DNA of 64,000 nucleotides from Palleronia rufa (GTDB lineage Bacteria > Pseudomonadota > Alphaproteobacteria > Rhodobacterales > Rhodobacteraceae). Numbering within the stretch: position 1 is the first letter of the stretch; every line of letters begins with the position of its first letter. A program made the position numbers and the translations under genes. A model generated the notes under the pieces. It saw nothing but the letters and a program-made list of their open reading frames with translations. It ran no database searches and was not told the DNA's origin. Shown in pieces: positions 45,749 to 55,971 of the stretch. The stretch spans positions 161,937-225,936 of the forward strand of contig NZ_JQEY01000004.1 of NCBI RefSeq assembly GCF_000743715.1. The letters run 5' to 3'.

Positions 45749-48517
45749 ATGGCCTCCCTTGCCTCCAGCATCGCGCGCACGCCGCGCCCCCATGACCGGG
45801 ACCGGGCAGCCGAGGCGCGCGATCTCTTCTCGGACGCGCCGTCCCGACTCCGCGACCTGCTCGCCGGGATTTCCGGGTGCAGCCCCTATCTGAAGGGGCT
45901 GGCCGAGCGGGAGGCCGACTGGCTGCGCGAGGTCTGGGACGATGCGCCCCAGGACACGTTGCACCGGATCCTGTCGGCGACAGGGGACGACACCGTGGAT
46001 CTGGGCGTAGCACTTCGCAGGGCCAAGCGGCGCGTGGCCCTTCTGGTCGGGCTTTGCGATTGCGGCGGGGTATGGTCGCTCGACCAGGTGACCGGCGCCC
46101 TGACCCGTCTGGCCGACCTTTCCGTGTCCCGCGGCCTTGAGCGCGAGCTTGAGGTCGAAACCCGCCGCGGCCGCCTGCCGGATCACAGCGCCTCCGCCGC
46201 CGGGGGCATGGTGGCGCTGGCCATGGGCAAGATGGGCGCATTCGAACTCAACTATTCGTCGGACATCGACCTGATCTGCCTCTTCGACGAAGCCGCCTAC
46301 GATCCCGGTGACGTGATGACGGCCCGTGCGTCGCTGGTAAAGGCCACGCGAAGGCTCTGCGCGCTGCTTGGCGACACCACCGCCGAAGGCTACGTGTTCC
46401 GCACCGACCTGCGCCTGCGGCCGGACCCGTCGGTAACCCCGGTCTGCCTGGGCATGGACGCGGCAGAGCGCTACTATGAGAGCCTGGGCCGAACCTGGGA
46501 GCGCGCCGCCCACATCAAGGCGCGGCCCTGCGCGGGCGATGTGGCCGCCGGGGAGCGATACCTCGACCGGTTGCGCCCGTTCATCTGGCGGCGGCATCTC
46601 GATTTCGCCGCCATCGACGACGCCCATGCCATGCGCCAGCGGATCCGCGACCACAAGGGGCTGGGGGGGCGTCTCACCCTCAAGGGCCACGACATGAAAC
46701 TGGGGACCGGCGGCATCCGCGAGATCGAGTTCTTCACGCAGACCCGGCAGATCATCGCCGGCGGACGGGACGAATCGCTCCGGGTGCGCGGCACGGTAGA
46801 GGGGCTGGCGCGCCTCGCCGCCGCGGGCTGGGTGCCGAAGGAGACCGCGCGCCAGCTTGTCCGGGACTACCGCGACCACCGGGAGGTCGAGCACCGCTTG
46901 CAGATGATCGCCGACCGACAGACCCATACGCTTCCCGAAGACCCGGACGGGTTCGCGCGCCTGGCCGCGTTCCTCGACCGCGACCCTGCGGCGCTGAAGA
47001 CGGAGCTGACCGCGCGTCTCGAGCGGGTGGCCGACCTGACGGAGGCGTTCTTCGCCCCCGCCCGGCCGCATGCGAAGGGCCCAGAGCTCACAGCGGCGCA
47101 GGCCGAGCTGGTTCAGGGCTGGCGCAGCCTGCCGGCGCTGCGGTCCGAGCGCGCTCTCGACATCTTCGACCGGATCCGTCCGGCGCTGCTGACGCGCCTC
47201 CTGGCCAGCCCGCGCCCGGAGCGGGCCCTGGCCCATTTCGACGGTTTCCTGCGCGGCCTGCCGGCGGGGGTTCAACTCTTCTCGCTCTTCGAAGCCAGCC
47301 CCGAGCTTCTGGACCTGATCGCGGATATCGCAGGAACGACGCCGGAGCTTGCAACCTACCTGTCCCGCAATGCCGCGGTGCTGGACGCGGTGCTGGGCGG
47401 ACAGTTCTTCGCGGACTGGCCGGGAATGGCGGCGCTGAACACGGGTCTCAGCCGCCGGCTCGAAGCGGCGCCCGACTACGAGGCCAAGCTCGACGCCGCC
47501 CGGAACTGGACGCGGGACTGGCATTTCCGCATCGGCGTGCATCATCTGCGGGGCCTGATCGACGGTGCCGTGGCCGGGGGGCAGTATGCCGAACTGGCCG
47601 AAGCCGTCGTCGCCGCCCTGTGGCCCGTGGTCGTGACGGAGTTCTCCGCCCGTCACGGACCGCCGCCCGGCGCGGGGGCCATGGTTCTGGCGATGGGATC
47701 GCTCGGGGCAGGGCGGCTGACCGCCCGGTCGGATCTGGACCTGATCGTGATCTACGACGATGCCGGACAGGAGACCTCGACCGGGCCGCGCCCCTTGCCC
47801 GCGCGCAGCTACTTCGCGCGTCTGACCCAGGGACTTGTCACCGCGCTCTCCGCTCCGACGGCCCAGGGGCGCCTCTATGAGGTCGACATGCGCCTGCGGC
47901 CGTCGGGCAAGCAAGGCCCCGTGGCCACCGCGCTCGCGTCCTTCGACCGCTACCAGCGTCAGGATGCCTGGACCTGGGAGCATCTGGCCCTGACCCGCGC
48001 ACGGGCCATTGCCGGGCCCCACGCGCTCTGTGCAGCGGTCGAAGCCGTGCGCGGCGCGGTGCTCGCCGCGGATCGCGACCCCGACAGGCTGCGCGCGGAC
48101 GTCTCGGCCATGCGCGACCGTCTGGCGGGCCAGCGTTCGGGCGGCACGTGGGACCTCAAGGCCGGGCCTGGCAGGCTGACGGAGGTAGAGCTTGCCGCGA
48201 GCGCCCTGGGCCTGCTCTCCAGGTCGGACGCGCGCGCCGCCCGGGACCAGATCGCCGCCGCGGCCAGGGCCGGTCTGGTGGCGCAATCCACCGCGACGGA
48301 ACTCGCCGATCTGCACGGGCGCTTTCACCGCCTGCAGGTCGCCGTCCGGCTGCTGGCGCCGCAGGGGGTCTCCCCCGACGACCTCGGCGCGTCGGGAGAG
48401 GCGATGCTCTTGCGTGAAAGCGGCGTCGGGACCATGTCGGACCTGGCCGCAGAGATCGCCGCCTGGGCCGAGCGCGGGGCCAGGGCGGTGGAAGAGGTGC
48501 TTCATGCGCAACACTGA
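45749..48517 (+). CDS. glnE: Bifunctional glutamine synthetase adenylyltransferase / adenylyl-removing enzyme
   Basis: GlnE adjusts glutamine synthetase by adding or removing AMP under control of PII. About 922 residues hold two nucleotidyltransferase domains: the N-terminal removase with LNYSSDIDLICLFDE and the C-terminal transferase with LTARSDLDLIVIYDD, each followed by a GlnD PII-uridylyltransferase-like helical domain. The start is uncertain: ATG 45749 (MASLASSIARTPRPHDRD) fits the family N-terminus, whereas GTG 45668 would add 27 residues but its GAGGG is only three bases away. The stop overlaps the next small gene by 14 bases. Confidence 0.94.
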   Translation: MASLASSIARTPRPHDRDRAAEARDLFSDAPSRLRDLLAGISGCSPYLKGLAEREADWLREVWDDAPQDTLHRILSATGDDTVDLGVALRRAKRRVALLVGLCDCGGVWSLDQVTGALTRLADLSVSRGLERELEVETRRGRLPDHSASAAGGMVALAMGKMGAFELNYSSDIDLICLFDEAAYDPGDVMTARASLVKATRRLCALLGDTTAEGYVFRTDLRLRPDPSVTPVCLGMDAAERYYESLGRTWERAAHIKARPCAGDVAAGERYLDRLRPFIWRRHLDFAAIDDAHAMRQRIRDHKGLGGRLTLKGHDMKLGTGGIREIEFFTQTRQIIAGGRDESLRVRGTVEGLARLAAAGWVPKETARQLVRDYRDHREVEHRLQMIADRQTHTLPEDPDGFARLAAFLDRDPAALKTELTARLERVADLTEAFFAPARPHAKGPELTAAQAELVQGWRSLPALRSERALDIFDRIRPALLTRLLASPRPERALAHFDGFLRGLPAGVQLFSLFEASPELLDLIADIAGTTPELATYLSRNAAVLDAVLGGQFFADWPGMAALNTGLSRRLEAAPDYEAKLDAARNWTRDWHFRIGVHHLRGLIDGAVAGGQYAELAEAVVAALWPVVVTEFSARHGPPPGAGAMVLAMGSLGAGRLTARSDLDLIVIYDDAGQETSTGPRPLPARSYFARLTQGLVTALSAPTAQGRLYEVDMRLRPSGKQGPVATALASFDRYQRQDAWTWEHLALTRARAIAGPHALCAAVEAVRGAVLAADRDPDRLRADVSAMRDRLAGQRSGGTWDLKAGPGRLTEVELAASALGLLSRSDARAARDQIAAAARAGLVAQSTATELADLHGRFHRLQVAVRLLAPQGVSPDDLGASGEAMLLRESGVGTMSDLAAEIAAWAERGARAVEEVLHAQH

Positions 48518-48779
48518 CGCGGCGGATCCCAAGGGACTCATCGCCGAAAGCTTCGAGATCGACGGCATTACACCGGCTGATTGTCGAACGATCTTTCTGG
48601 ACTGGGCGCTGTCGCTGCCGGCGGATCTGTCCGCGGACCGCGCGCTGCGCCGTTTGCTGTCGCGCCATCAGGACAAGCCGCGCGACCATCCGATGCAGAC
48701 CGTCCTGCGAGAGGCGCTGGCCTCCGCGCCTGTGCCGCGCCGTCGCGGCGGCTGGGCCGCCCGACACCGCGACGGCTGA
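48504..48779 (+). CDS. Small conserved protein downstream of glnE
   Basis: The 91-residue protein (start MRNTDAADPKGLIAESFEID) overlaps the end of glnE by 14 bases and has GAAGAGG before its ATG, showing translational coupling. It is helical and charged, with no membrane segment: LDWALSLPADLSADRALRRLL is an amphipathic core and the tail is Arg-rich. I recall similar short genes after glnE in Rhodobacterales, but no function. The coupling suggests a link to nitrogen control. Copy B of the dispersed element follows 11 bases after the stop. Confidence 0.7.
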   Translation: MRNTDAADPKGLIAESFEIDGITPADCRTIFLDWALSLPADLSADRALRRLLSRHQDKPRDHPMQTVLREALASAPVPRRRGGWAARHRDG

Positions 48780-48790
48780 TCCGGGCCGCT

Positions 48791-48852
48791 CCTTCATCTT
48801 TCCCCAAATATCCCGGGGGAGGTCGCCGCAGGCGGCCGGGGGCGGCGCCCCC
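48791..48852 (+). repeat. Dispersed 3'-end repeat element, copy B
   Basis: It begins CCTTCATCTTTCC, has the AAATATCCCGGGGG core, a first hairpin (GGTCGCC/GGCGGCC type with GCA loop) and the closing GGGGGC-GGC-GCCCCC hairpin. It lies 11 bases after the stop of the glnE partner gene, in the same orientation, and ends nine bases before the stop of convergent eda. Confidence 0.8.
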
Positions 48853-48861
48853 AAACCTGCG

Positions 48862-49512
48862 TCAGCCGCGCGGCAGCCGCGACGCCTCCCGCGCCAGGGC
48901 GGTGATCGCGTCCCAGTCGCCCGCCCGCATTTTGTCGGCCGGCGCGACCCATGACCCCCCGACGCAAAGCGTGTTCGCAAGACCCAGATAGACGCCTACG
49001 TTGGACGGGCTCACCCCGCCGGTGGGGCAGAAGCGGATCTGCGGCAGCGGCGCGCCGATGGCCTTCAAGGCGGGCGCGCCGCCACTGGCCTCGGCCGGAA
49101 AGAACTTCTGCACCGTATAGCCACGCTCCAGAAGCCGCATCGCCTCGGTCGCCGTCGCGGCACCCGGCAGCAACGGCAGGTCGGCATCCTCGGCGGCGTC
49201 CAGAAGCCGGTCCGTCGCCCCGGGGGATACGCCGAACCGCGCCCCGGCCTCTACCGCGCGGGTGATGTCGTCGGGCGTCAGCAGGGTACCCGCGCCGACC
49301 GTTCCGCCTTCGACCCGGGCCATCTCGGCGATCACCTCAAGGGCCGCGGGCGTCCGCAGCGTGACCTCCAGCGCGGGCAGGCCCCCGGCAACCAGCGCCT
49401 GCGCCAGAGGCCGGGCGTGGGCCGGGTCGTCCACCACCAGGACCGGGATCACGGGGGCAAGGCGGCAGATCGCCTCCGAGGCTTGGCTGACATCGTGCGG
49501 GGTCATGGGCAT
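48862..49512 (-). CDS. eda: KDPG aldolase (2-dehydro-3-deoxy-phosphogluconate aldolase)
   Basis: Eda splits 2-keto-3-deoxy-6-phosphogluconate into pyruvate and glyceraldehyde-3-phosphate in the Entner-Doudoroff pathway. The 216-residue barrel has the general-base Glu49 (ALEVTLRT), the phosphate-binding GAGTLL and FCPTGGVSPSN regions, and the Schiff-base Lys136 (VQKFFPAE). A GAAGGA site sits just before the ATG at 49512; ATG 49506 is a second choice. It follows edd by 18 bp, so both are one transcript. Confidence 0.97.
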   Translation of the reverse strand: MPMTPHDVSQASEAICRLAPVIPVLVVDDPAHARPLAQALVAGGLPALEVTLRTPAALEVIAEMARVEGGTVGAGTLLTPDDITRAVEAGARFGVSPGATDRLLDAAEDADLPLLPGAATATEAMRLLERGYTVQKFFPAEASGGAPALKAIGAPLPQIRFCPTGGVSPSNVGVYLGLANTLCVGGSWVAPADKMRAGDWDAITALAREASRLPRG

Positions 49513-49530
49513 TGGTCCTTCGCGAATGGA

Positions 49531-51336
<1,806 letters not shown>

Positions 51337-51380
51337 GTCTTGTCTCCCTTTCAGGTCTCCGCCTCACGCCTAACATAGCC

Positions 51381-51396
51381 CCGCTAGCGCTACCAG
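51381..51396. promoter_or_regulatory. LacI-type operator upstream of edd
   Basis: The sequence around TAGCGCTA (51385-51392) extends to a near-palindrome GCTAGCGCTACC, close to the TGGTAGCGCTACCA-type sites of LacI-family sugar regulators. On the minus strand it lies directly upstream of TATGTT (51372-51377), a fair -10 hexamer for edd, so a bound repressor would block the promoter. No LacI gene is in the window. Confidence 0.5.
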
Positions 51397-51442
51397 ACAG
51401 GGGCCGCTTTTATCTGGCGCGAAATGCGCCTATCGCGGGGCC

Positions 51443-52633
51443 ATGACCGACACCCGACCGACGCTCCGCCTGATGCCGAAATCCAAGCCGCAGGCGATCC
51501 GCCACGGCTTTCCCTGGGTCTATGCCAATGAGGTCGTGATGGACCGGCGCACCCGCGCTTTGGCGCCCGGCACGCTGGCGGTGCTGGAGGACCCGGACCG
51601 CCGCGCCATGGGGCTGGTCACGGTGAACCCGGACTCGAAGATCGTCGGCCGCATGCTCGACCGCGACCCGGCGGCCCGGATCGACGAAAGCTGGCTCCGC
51701 GCCCGCATCGCCCGTGCGCTGTCGCATCGCGCGCGGCTCTACGACCGGCCGTTCTACCGGCTCATCCACGCAGAGGCGGACGGCTTGCCCGGCGTGGTCA
51801 TCGACCGCTTCGGCGACGCCGCCGTGATCCAGCCCAATGCCGCCTGGGCCGAGCGCCATCTGAACCTGCTGGTCTCCGCGCTGATGGCCGAAACCGGGAT
51901 CGACGCCGTGTTGAAAGGCGCCGGCGGCCGCGCCCGCGCGCTCGAAGGGCTGGACGACGCCGACGCGGTGCTGGCCGGCGGTGTCGAAGGCCCGGTCGAT
52001 GTCGAGATGAACGGCGCGATCTACAAGGCCGACCTGACCGGGGGGCAAAAGACCGGTCTCTACTACGACCAGCGCGACAACCACGCCACGGTGGCAGGGC
52101 TGTCCCGCGGTGCGCGGGTGCTCGATGTTTTCTCCCATGTCGGCGGCTTCGCGTTGGCGGCCCTGGCGGCCGGGGCCAAAAGCGCGCTGGCCGTCGACGG
52201 CTCCGCCCCCGCCCTGTCCCTGGCGCAGGCCGGCGCGGAGGCCACGGGTGTCGCGGACCGCTTCGCCACGCGGCAGGGCGACGCTTTCGCGGCCCTCGCG
52301 GCGCTGGCCGACGAAGCCGCGCGCTTCGATGTGGTGATCTGCGACCCGCCTGCCTTCGCGCCGTCGAAATCCGCGCGCGACGCCGGGCTGCGTGCCTATG
52401 AGCGCGTCGCGCGCGCGGCCGCTCCCCTGGTCGAACCGGGTGGCTATCTTGCGCTTTGCTCCTGTTCCCATGCCGCTGACCTGGCCGCTTTCCGCGCCGC
52501 CTGCACGGCCGGGATCGGCAAGGCGGGCAGGGCGGGGCAGATCGTACACACCGGATTCGCCGCGCCGGACCATCCGCTGCTGCCGCAACTGGCCGAGTCC
52601 GGTTATCTCAAGGCGCTGGTCTACCGGCTGTGA
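51443..52633 (+). CDS. Class I SAM-dependent RNA methyltransferase (RlmI-like, RSP_2647 family)
   Basis: The 396-residue protein has an N-terminal PUA-type domain (about 8-85: LRLMPKSKPQAIRHGFPWVYANEVV), an EEHEE-like middle region, and a Rossmann methyltransferase domain with the characteristic GGQKTGLYYDQRDNH, motif I VLDVFSHVGGFALAALAAGA and the DPPAF active-site motif (about 298). This arrangement fits 23S rRNA m5C methyltransferases such as RlmI, although the target base cannot be read out. I recall the Rhodobacter equivalent as RSP_2647. Its last four bases overlap the PIN gene start. Confidence 0.9.
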   Translation: MTDTRPTLRLMPKSKPQAIRHGFPWVYANEVVMDRRTRALAPGTLAVLEDPDRRAMGLVTVNPDSKIVGRMLDRDPAARIDESWLRARIARALSHRARLYDRPFYRLIHAEADGLPGVVIDRFGDAAVIQPNAAWAERHLNLLVSALMAETGIDAVLKGAGGRARALEGLDDADAVLAGGVEGPVDVEMNGAIYKADLTGGQKTGLYYDQRDNHATVAGLSRGARVLDVFSHVGGFALAALAAGAKSALAVDGSAPALSLAQAGAEATGVADRFATRQGDAFAALAALADEAARFDVVICDPPAFAPSKSARDAGLRAYERVARAAAPLVEPGGYLALCSCSHAADLAAFRAACTAGIGKAGRAGQIVHTGFAAPDHPLLPQLAESGYLKALVYRL

Positions 52634-53163
52634 AAGTGTTCATGGACGCCTGCGTTCTCTACCCGACGGTCCTGCGCGAGATCCTGATCGGCGTCGCCGC
52701 ACGCGGTCTCTACAGCCCGGCCTGGAGTCCCCGCGTGCTGGAAGAGTGGGCCCGCGCCGCCGCGCGGCTTGGCCCAGAGGGCGACGCCGTGGCCCGGGCA
52801 GAGATCGCCGCCCTCCGCGACCGCTTCCCCGGCGCAGAGGCGCATCCCCGCGGCGCCGACCTTGCGCGCCTTCACCTGCCGGACCCCGACGACATCCACG
52901 TCCTCGCTGCCGCCATAGCCTCCGGCGCGGACGCCATCTGTACCTTCAACGCGCGCGATTTCCCCCGCCGCACCTTGGCGCATGAAGGGTTGGAGCGCGT
53001 CGATCCCGACCAGCTCCTACGCCGCCTCGGCCCCGACCCGGCAATCGGAGACACCGTCCGCAGCGTCCACGCCACCGCCGAACGCCTGTCGGGCGAGGAT
53101 CTGCCGATGCGTCTGCTCCTCAAGCGCGCGCGTCTGCCGAAACTGGGCAAGACGCTCGCCTGA
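52630..53163 (+). CDS. PIN domain protein (RSP_2648 family)
   Basis: The 177-residue protein opens with a PIN signature MKVFMDACVLYPTVLREIL (Asp6 in the first metal site) and has later acidic residues in LPDPDDIHVLAAAIASGAD and TFNARDFPRRTL, the order of a PIN nuclease. Starting at GTG 52630 it overlaps the methyltransferase stop by four bases (GTGA), so both are made together. There is no antitoxin gene next to it, unlike VapC toxins; a C-terminal helical extension (about 130-177) may take that place. A role in RNA processing is inferred from the partner. Copy C of the dispersed element follows two bases after the stop. Confidence 0.85.
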   Translation: MKVFMDACVLYPTVLREILIGVAARGLYSPAWSPRVLEEWARAAARLGPEGDAVARAEIAALRDRFPGAEAHPRGADLARLHLPDPDDIHVLAAAIASGADAICTFNARDFPRRTLAHEGLERVDPDQLLRRLGPDPAIGDTVRSVHATAERLSGEDLPMRLLLKRARLPKLGKTLA

Positions 53164-53164
53164 T

Positions 53165-53226
53165 CCTTCATCTTTCCGCAAATATCCCGGGGGGCCTGCC
53201 GCCAGGCAGGCGGGGGCAGCGCCCCC
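53165..53226 (+). repeat. Dispersed 3'-end repeat element, copy C
   Basis: The element reads CCTTCATCTTTCCGC then AAATATCCCGGGGGG, a hairpin with arms CCTGCC and GGCAGG, and the closing hairpin GGGGGC-AGC-GCCCCC. It starts one base after the stop codon of the PIN gene, same orientation, between convergent genes. Confidence 0.8.
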
Positions 53227-53245
53227 TCAGCCCCCCCCCGCCCCC

Positions 53246-53932
53246 TCAGCCGCCCAGCCAGGCGCGTTCGTTGGCCTCGATCGCCGCGATCCGGTCCGCG
53301 CTGTCGGGGTGGCTCATCATCCAGGCCGGCGCTGCCGCCCCGTTCGCGCCGGTCAGCCGGTCGAGCTTGCCGAACAGGGACTTCTGCGCCCCGGCCCCGA
53401 TACCGGCCTTGATGAGCAGCGCGGTCGCGTAGGCGTCGGCCTCATACTCGTCGGAGCGCGACAGGCGCGCCGCCAGAAGCGTCGCAAGCGCATTTGCGAT
53501 GAGCAGGCCGACACCGGGGATGAGCCGCCCCAGCACCATGGCCAGCGCGGTCCGCAGCGCGTTCTGCCCCGAAAAGTCGATCATCCGCCGCCGCGAATGC
53601 CCCAGGGCCACGTGGCCCAGCTCGTGTGCGATGACGCTGGCGAGCTCCTCCGCGCTCACCGCGCCCGCCCGGTAGCGATCGTAGAACCCGCGCGTGATGA
53701 AGATCCGCCCGTCCGGAGCGGCCAGCCCGTTGACCGGCGCGACCTCATAGATATGCACGCGGATCCGTTCCAGATCGAGCGCCTGGGCCATCCGGTCGCA
53801 CAGCGCCCGCAGACGTCCATCGGCGAGTTCGGTGGATTTCGCGTCGAGCTCCCGCGCCGTGCGCCAGGCCGAAAAGCGATACATCGCCAGCCCGTAGAGG
53901 ATCGCCAGAAGGATCGGTGTGAACTTCAACAT
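53246..53932 (-). CDS. M48 family metalloprotease
   Basis: The 228-residue protein has an N-terminal membrane anchor (MLKFTPILLAILYGLAMYRF) and an M48 zinc protease domain with HELGH (103-107) and a third ligand in SDEYEADAYA (Glu162); the region VAPVNGLAAPDGRIFITRGF precedes it as in Ste24/HtpX relatives. A second hydrophobic segment occurs around 125-155. It may act in membrane-protein quality control. It lies 120 bp downstream of the osmC gene, past a strong terminator, so it needs its own promoter. Confidence 0.9.
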   Translation of the reverse strand: MLKFTPILLAILYGLAMYRFSAWRTARELDAKSTELADGRLRALCDRMAQALDLERIRVHIYEVAPVNGLAAPDGRIFITRGFYDRYRAGAVSAEELASVIAHELGHVALGHSRRRMIDFSGQNALRTALAMVLGRLIPGVGLLIANALATLLAARLSRSDEYEADAYATALLIKAGIGAGAQKSLFGKLDRLTGANGAAAPAWMMSHPDSADRIAAIEANERAWLGG

Positions 53933-53993
53933 GACCGGAAGATGGGGCCGGGACAGGGCGGGCGCAATGCGGCCGCCGTTTCGGTCCGCTCAC

Positions 53994-54028
53994 GAAAAAG
54001 GCCGCCCCCGCCCGAAGGCGGAAGCGGC
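53994..54028 (-). terminator. Intrinsic terminator of osmC
   Basis: On the minus strand a 12-bp stem (54017-54028 with 54001-54012, two G-T wobbles) is closed by a TTCG tetraloop and followed by CTTTTTCG. It lies 27 bases after the osmC stop and upstream of the M48 protease gene. Confidence 0.9.
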
Positions 54029-54054
54029 GCGAACCTGGCCGGCGGCCGCCGGGC

Positions 54055-54483
54055 TCAGGCCATCTTCGCATCCATCGTGATGTCGGCGCCGGCCAGCACC
54101 TTGGAGACCGGGCAGCCCTCCTTGGCGGCCTGCGTCGCCTCCCTGAATTGCTCGTCGGTCGCGTCGGGGATCGAGGCGGTGACGTCGAGATGAATCTTGG
54201 TGATCGCAAACCCGCCATCCACCTCTTCCAGGCTCACCGTCGCCTTGGTGTCGATGCTGGACGCCTCCAGGTCGTGCTGGCCCAGGATCATCGACAGCGC
54301 CATGGAGTAGCAGGCCGCATGGGCCGCGCCGATCAGCTCTTCGGGGTTGGTGTTGGTCCCGCCCTCGAACCGCGACTTGAACCCGTAGTTGGCCTGGTCG
54401 AGCACGCCGGTCTGGGTGCTCACGGTGCCGGTGCCTTCTTTCAGGCTGCCTTTCCAGTTGGCGGATCCGGTTTTCTTGATCAT
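54055..54483 (-). CDS. OsmC family peroxiredoxin
   Basis: OsmC proteins reduce organic hydroperoxides with a pair of cysteines. Here they are Cys58 or so in GAAHAACYSMALSMILG and the second in AAKEGCPVSKVLAGADI, both conserved, with the early Arg in the FKSRFEGG loop. The 142-residue length and N-terminus IKKTGSANWKG match the OsmC rather than Ohr branch. ATG 54483 is preceded by GGGAGAC; a GTG one codon earlier is possible. It has its own intrinsic terminator and a 136-bp upstream gap after the VWA gene. Confidence 0.93.
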   Translation of the reverse strand: MIKKTGSANWKGSLKEGTGTVSTQTGVLDQANYGFKSRFEGGTNTNPEELIGAAHAACYSMALSMILGQHDLEASSIDTKATVSLEEVDGGFAITKIHLDVTASIPDATDEQFREATQAAKEGCPVSKVLAGADITMDAKMA

Positions 54484-54619
54484 CACTGTCTCCCTGTGGT
54501 GTGAATGGGTCGGTCCGGAAACGCCAGGGGGCCGGTCCTGTTCCGCAGCGCCGCCGTCGCTCTGCGATGCCCGGCGGCAGGTCCGGTCCCGGCCGATCCT
54601 TCATCCAGCAACCCGCGGT

Positions 54620-55804
54620 TCACGTCAGCAGCTTCATGCCCCGTGTCAGCCCGTCCAGCGTCATCGGAACCATCCTGTCGGCGCCGAAGATCTCCTGCAC
54701 CATCTGCGTGGACTGCGTGTAGCCCCAGGCGGTCTCCTGCACCGGGTTGATCCACAGATGCGCCGGCCACTGGTCGCGCGCGCGGGCCAGCCAGACATGG
54801 CCGGCCTCCGCGTTCCAGTGCTCGTTCGCCCCGCCCGGCATGGCGATCTCATAGGGGCTCATGGCCGCGTCGCCGACGAAGATGCAGCGCCATTCGGGAC
54901 CGTAGGTGCGCAGGATGTCCCAGGTCGGCACCTGCTCTGTCCAGCGTCGGCTGTTGTCGCGCCAGACACCTTCGTACAGGCAGTTGTGGAAATAGACCTG
55001 CTCGAGGTGCCGGAATTCCGACCTGGCGGCGGAAAAGAGGTCGGAGACCACTTTCACGTGATCGTCCATGGACCCGCCCACGTCCAGAAACAGCAGGACA
55101 CGGACGGCGTTGCGCCGTTCGGGGCGGGTCTTGACGTCGAGATAGCCGTTCGACGCCGTCGCGCGGATGGTCGACGGCAGGTCGAGTTCCTCGTGCGCGC
55201 CGTCGCGGGCCCAGCGGCGCAGGCGCTTCAGCGCGACCTTGATGTTGCGGGTGCCGATCTCCCGGTCGTCCTCGAAATCGCGGAACTCCCGCTTGTCCCA
55301 GACCTTGATCGCGCGGCGGTGGCGAGAGCCGTCCTGCCCGATGCGCACGCCTTCGGGATTGTAGCCATAGGCCCCGAACGGAGACGTGCCCGCGGTGCCG
55401 ATCCATTTCGACCCGCCCTGGTGGCGCGCCTGCTGTTCCTTCAGACGCGCGCGCAGCGTCTCCATCAGCTTGTCGAACCCGCCCATCGCCTCTATCCCGG
55501 CGCGCTCTTCCGGGCTCAGGTGCTTTTCGGCCATCTTGCGCAGCCAGTCCTCGGGCAGGTCCATGGCCTCGACCACGGCGGCATCCGGGATCGCCTCCAC
55601 GCCACGGAACGCCGCCGCGAAGGCCTGATCGAACCGGTCTATATGACGCTCGTCCTTGACCAGGGCGGTGCGGGCGACGTGGTAGAACGCATCCACGTCA
55701 TAGGTGACCAGTCCCGCCCGGAGCGCAGCCAGGAAGTCCAGGAATTCGCGGAGGGAGGTCGGGACGCGGTGGCGGCGAAGTTCTTCGAAGAAGGGGAGAA
55801 ACAT
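54620..55804 (-). CDS. VWA domain protein of the CoxE family
   Basis: The 394-residue protein belongs to the CoxE/COG3552-like VWA group: an N-terminal helical part (FFEELRRHRVPTSLREFLDFL), a linker with GTAGTSPFGAYGYNP, then a VWA domain with the metal-site motif FLDVGGSMDDH (first position Asp, DVGGS instead of DxSxS) and YFHNCLYEGVWRD. In Oligotropha, CoxE acts with the MoxR-type ATPase CoxD to insert copper and sulfur in CO dehydrogenase; relatives serve other insertase tasks. A MoxR gene is encoded 2.7 kb upstream. Its start overlaps the stop of the small membrane protein gene by one base. Confidence 0.88.
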   Translation of the reverse strand: MFLPFFEELRRHRVPTSLREFLDFLAALRAGLVTYDVDAFYHVARTALVKDERHIDRFDQAFAAAFRGVEAIPDAAVVEAMDLPEDWLRKMAEKHLSPEERAGIEAMGGFDKLMETLRARLKEQQARHQGGSKWIGTAGTSPFGAYGYNPEGVRIGQDGSRHRRAIKVWDKREFRDFEDDREIGTRNIKVALKRLRRWARDGAHEELDLPSTIRATASNGYLDVKTRPERRNAVRVLLFLDVGGSMDDHVKVVSDLFSAARSEFRHLEQVYFHNCLYEGVWRDNSRRWTEQVPTWDILRTYGPEWRCIFVGDAAMSPYEIAMPGGANEHWNAEAGHVWLARARDQWPAHLWINPVQETAWGYTQSTQMVQEIFGADRMVPMTLDGLTRGMKLLT

Positions 55805-55971
55805 CAGGTGGCCAGGTTCTCGATGACGATGGTCGCCACCAGCCCGCCCAGGGTCCCGGCGATCGCGCAGGCCAGGGCGTACTGAACCATGTCGGCCCGC
55901 GTGCCGCCATGGCGCCTGGCCAGCCGCGCGCCGAGAACGGCGCCGATGAGCAATCCGGCAAGTACGATCAT
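55804..55971 (-). CDS. Small membrane protein (55 residues) in the VWA operon
   Basis: The short frame (MIVLAGLLIGAVLGARLARR at the start, IENLAT at the end) encodes two membrane helices, residues 2-15 and 33-51, joined by a basic loop. Its ATG overlaps the DUF2927 stop by four bases and its stop overlaps the VWA start by one base, which is strong evidence that it is a real gene in an operon. The glycine-rich first helix is like that of small channel or scaffold peptides. No family is known to me; it may anchor the VWA or ATPase partners at the membrane. Confidence 0.8.
   Translation of the reverse strand: MIVLAGLLIGAVLGARLARRHGGTRADMVQYALACAIAGTLGGLVATIVIENLAT

Noticed and set aside
45656-48568. 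970-codon open frame antisense to glnE
   Set aside because: Pure high-GC shadow of glnE; rich in Gly, Arg and His and opposed to a complete conserved enzyme with two nucleotidyltransferase motifs.
52630-53163. VapC-type toxin-antitoxin system
   Set aside because: No small antitoxin gene lies up- or downstream; the partner is a full RNA methyltransferase.
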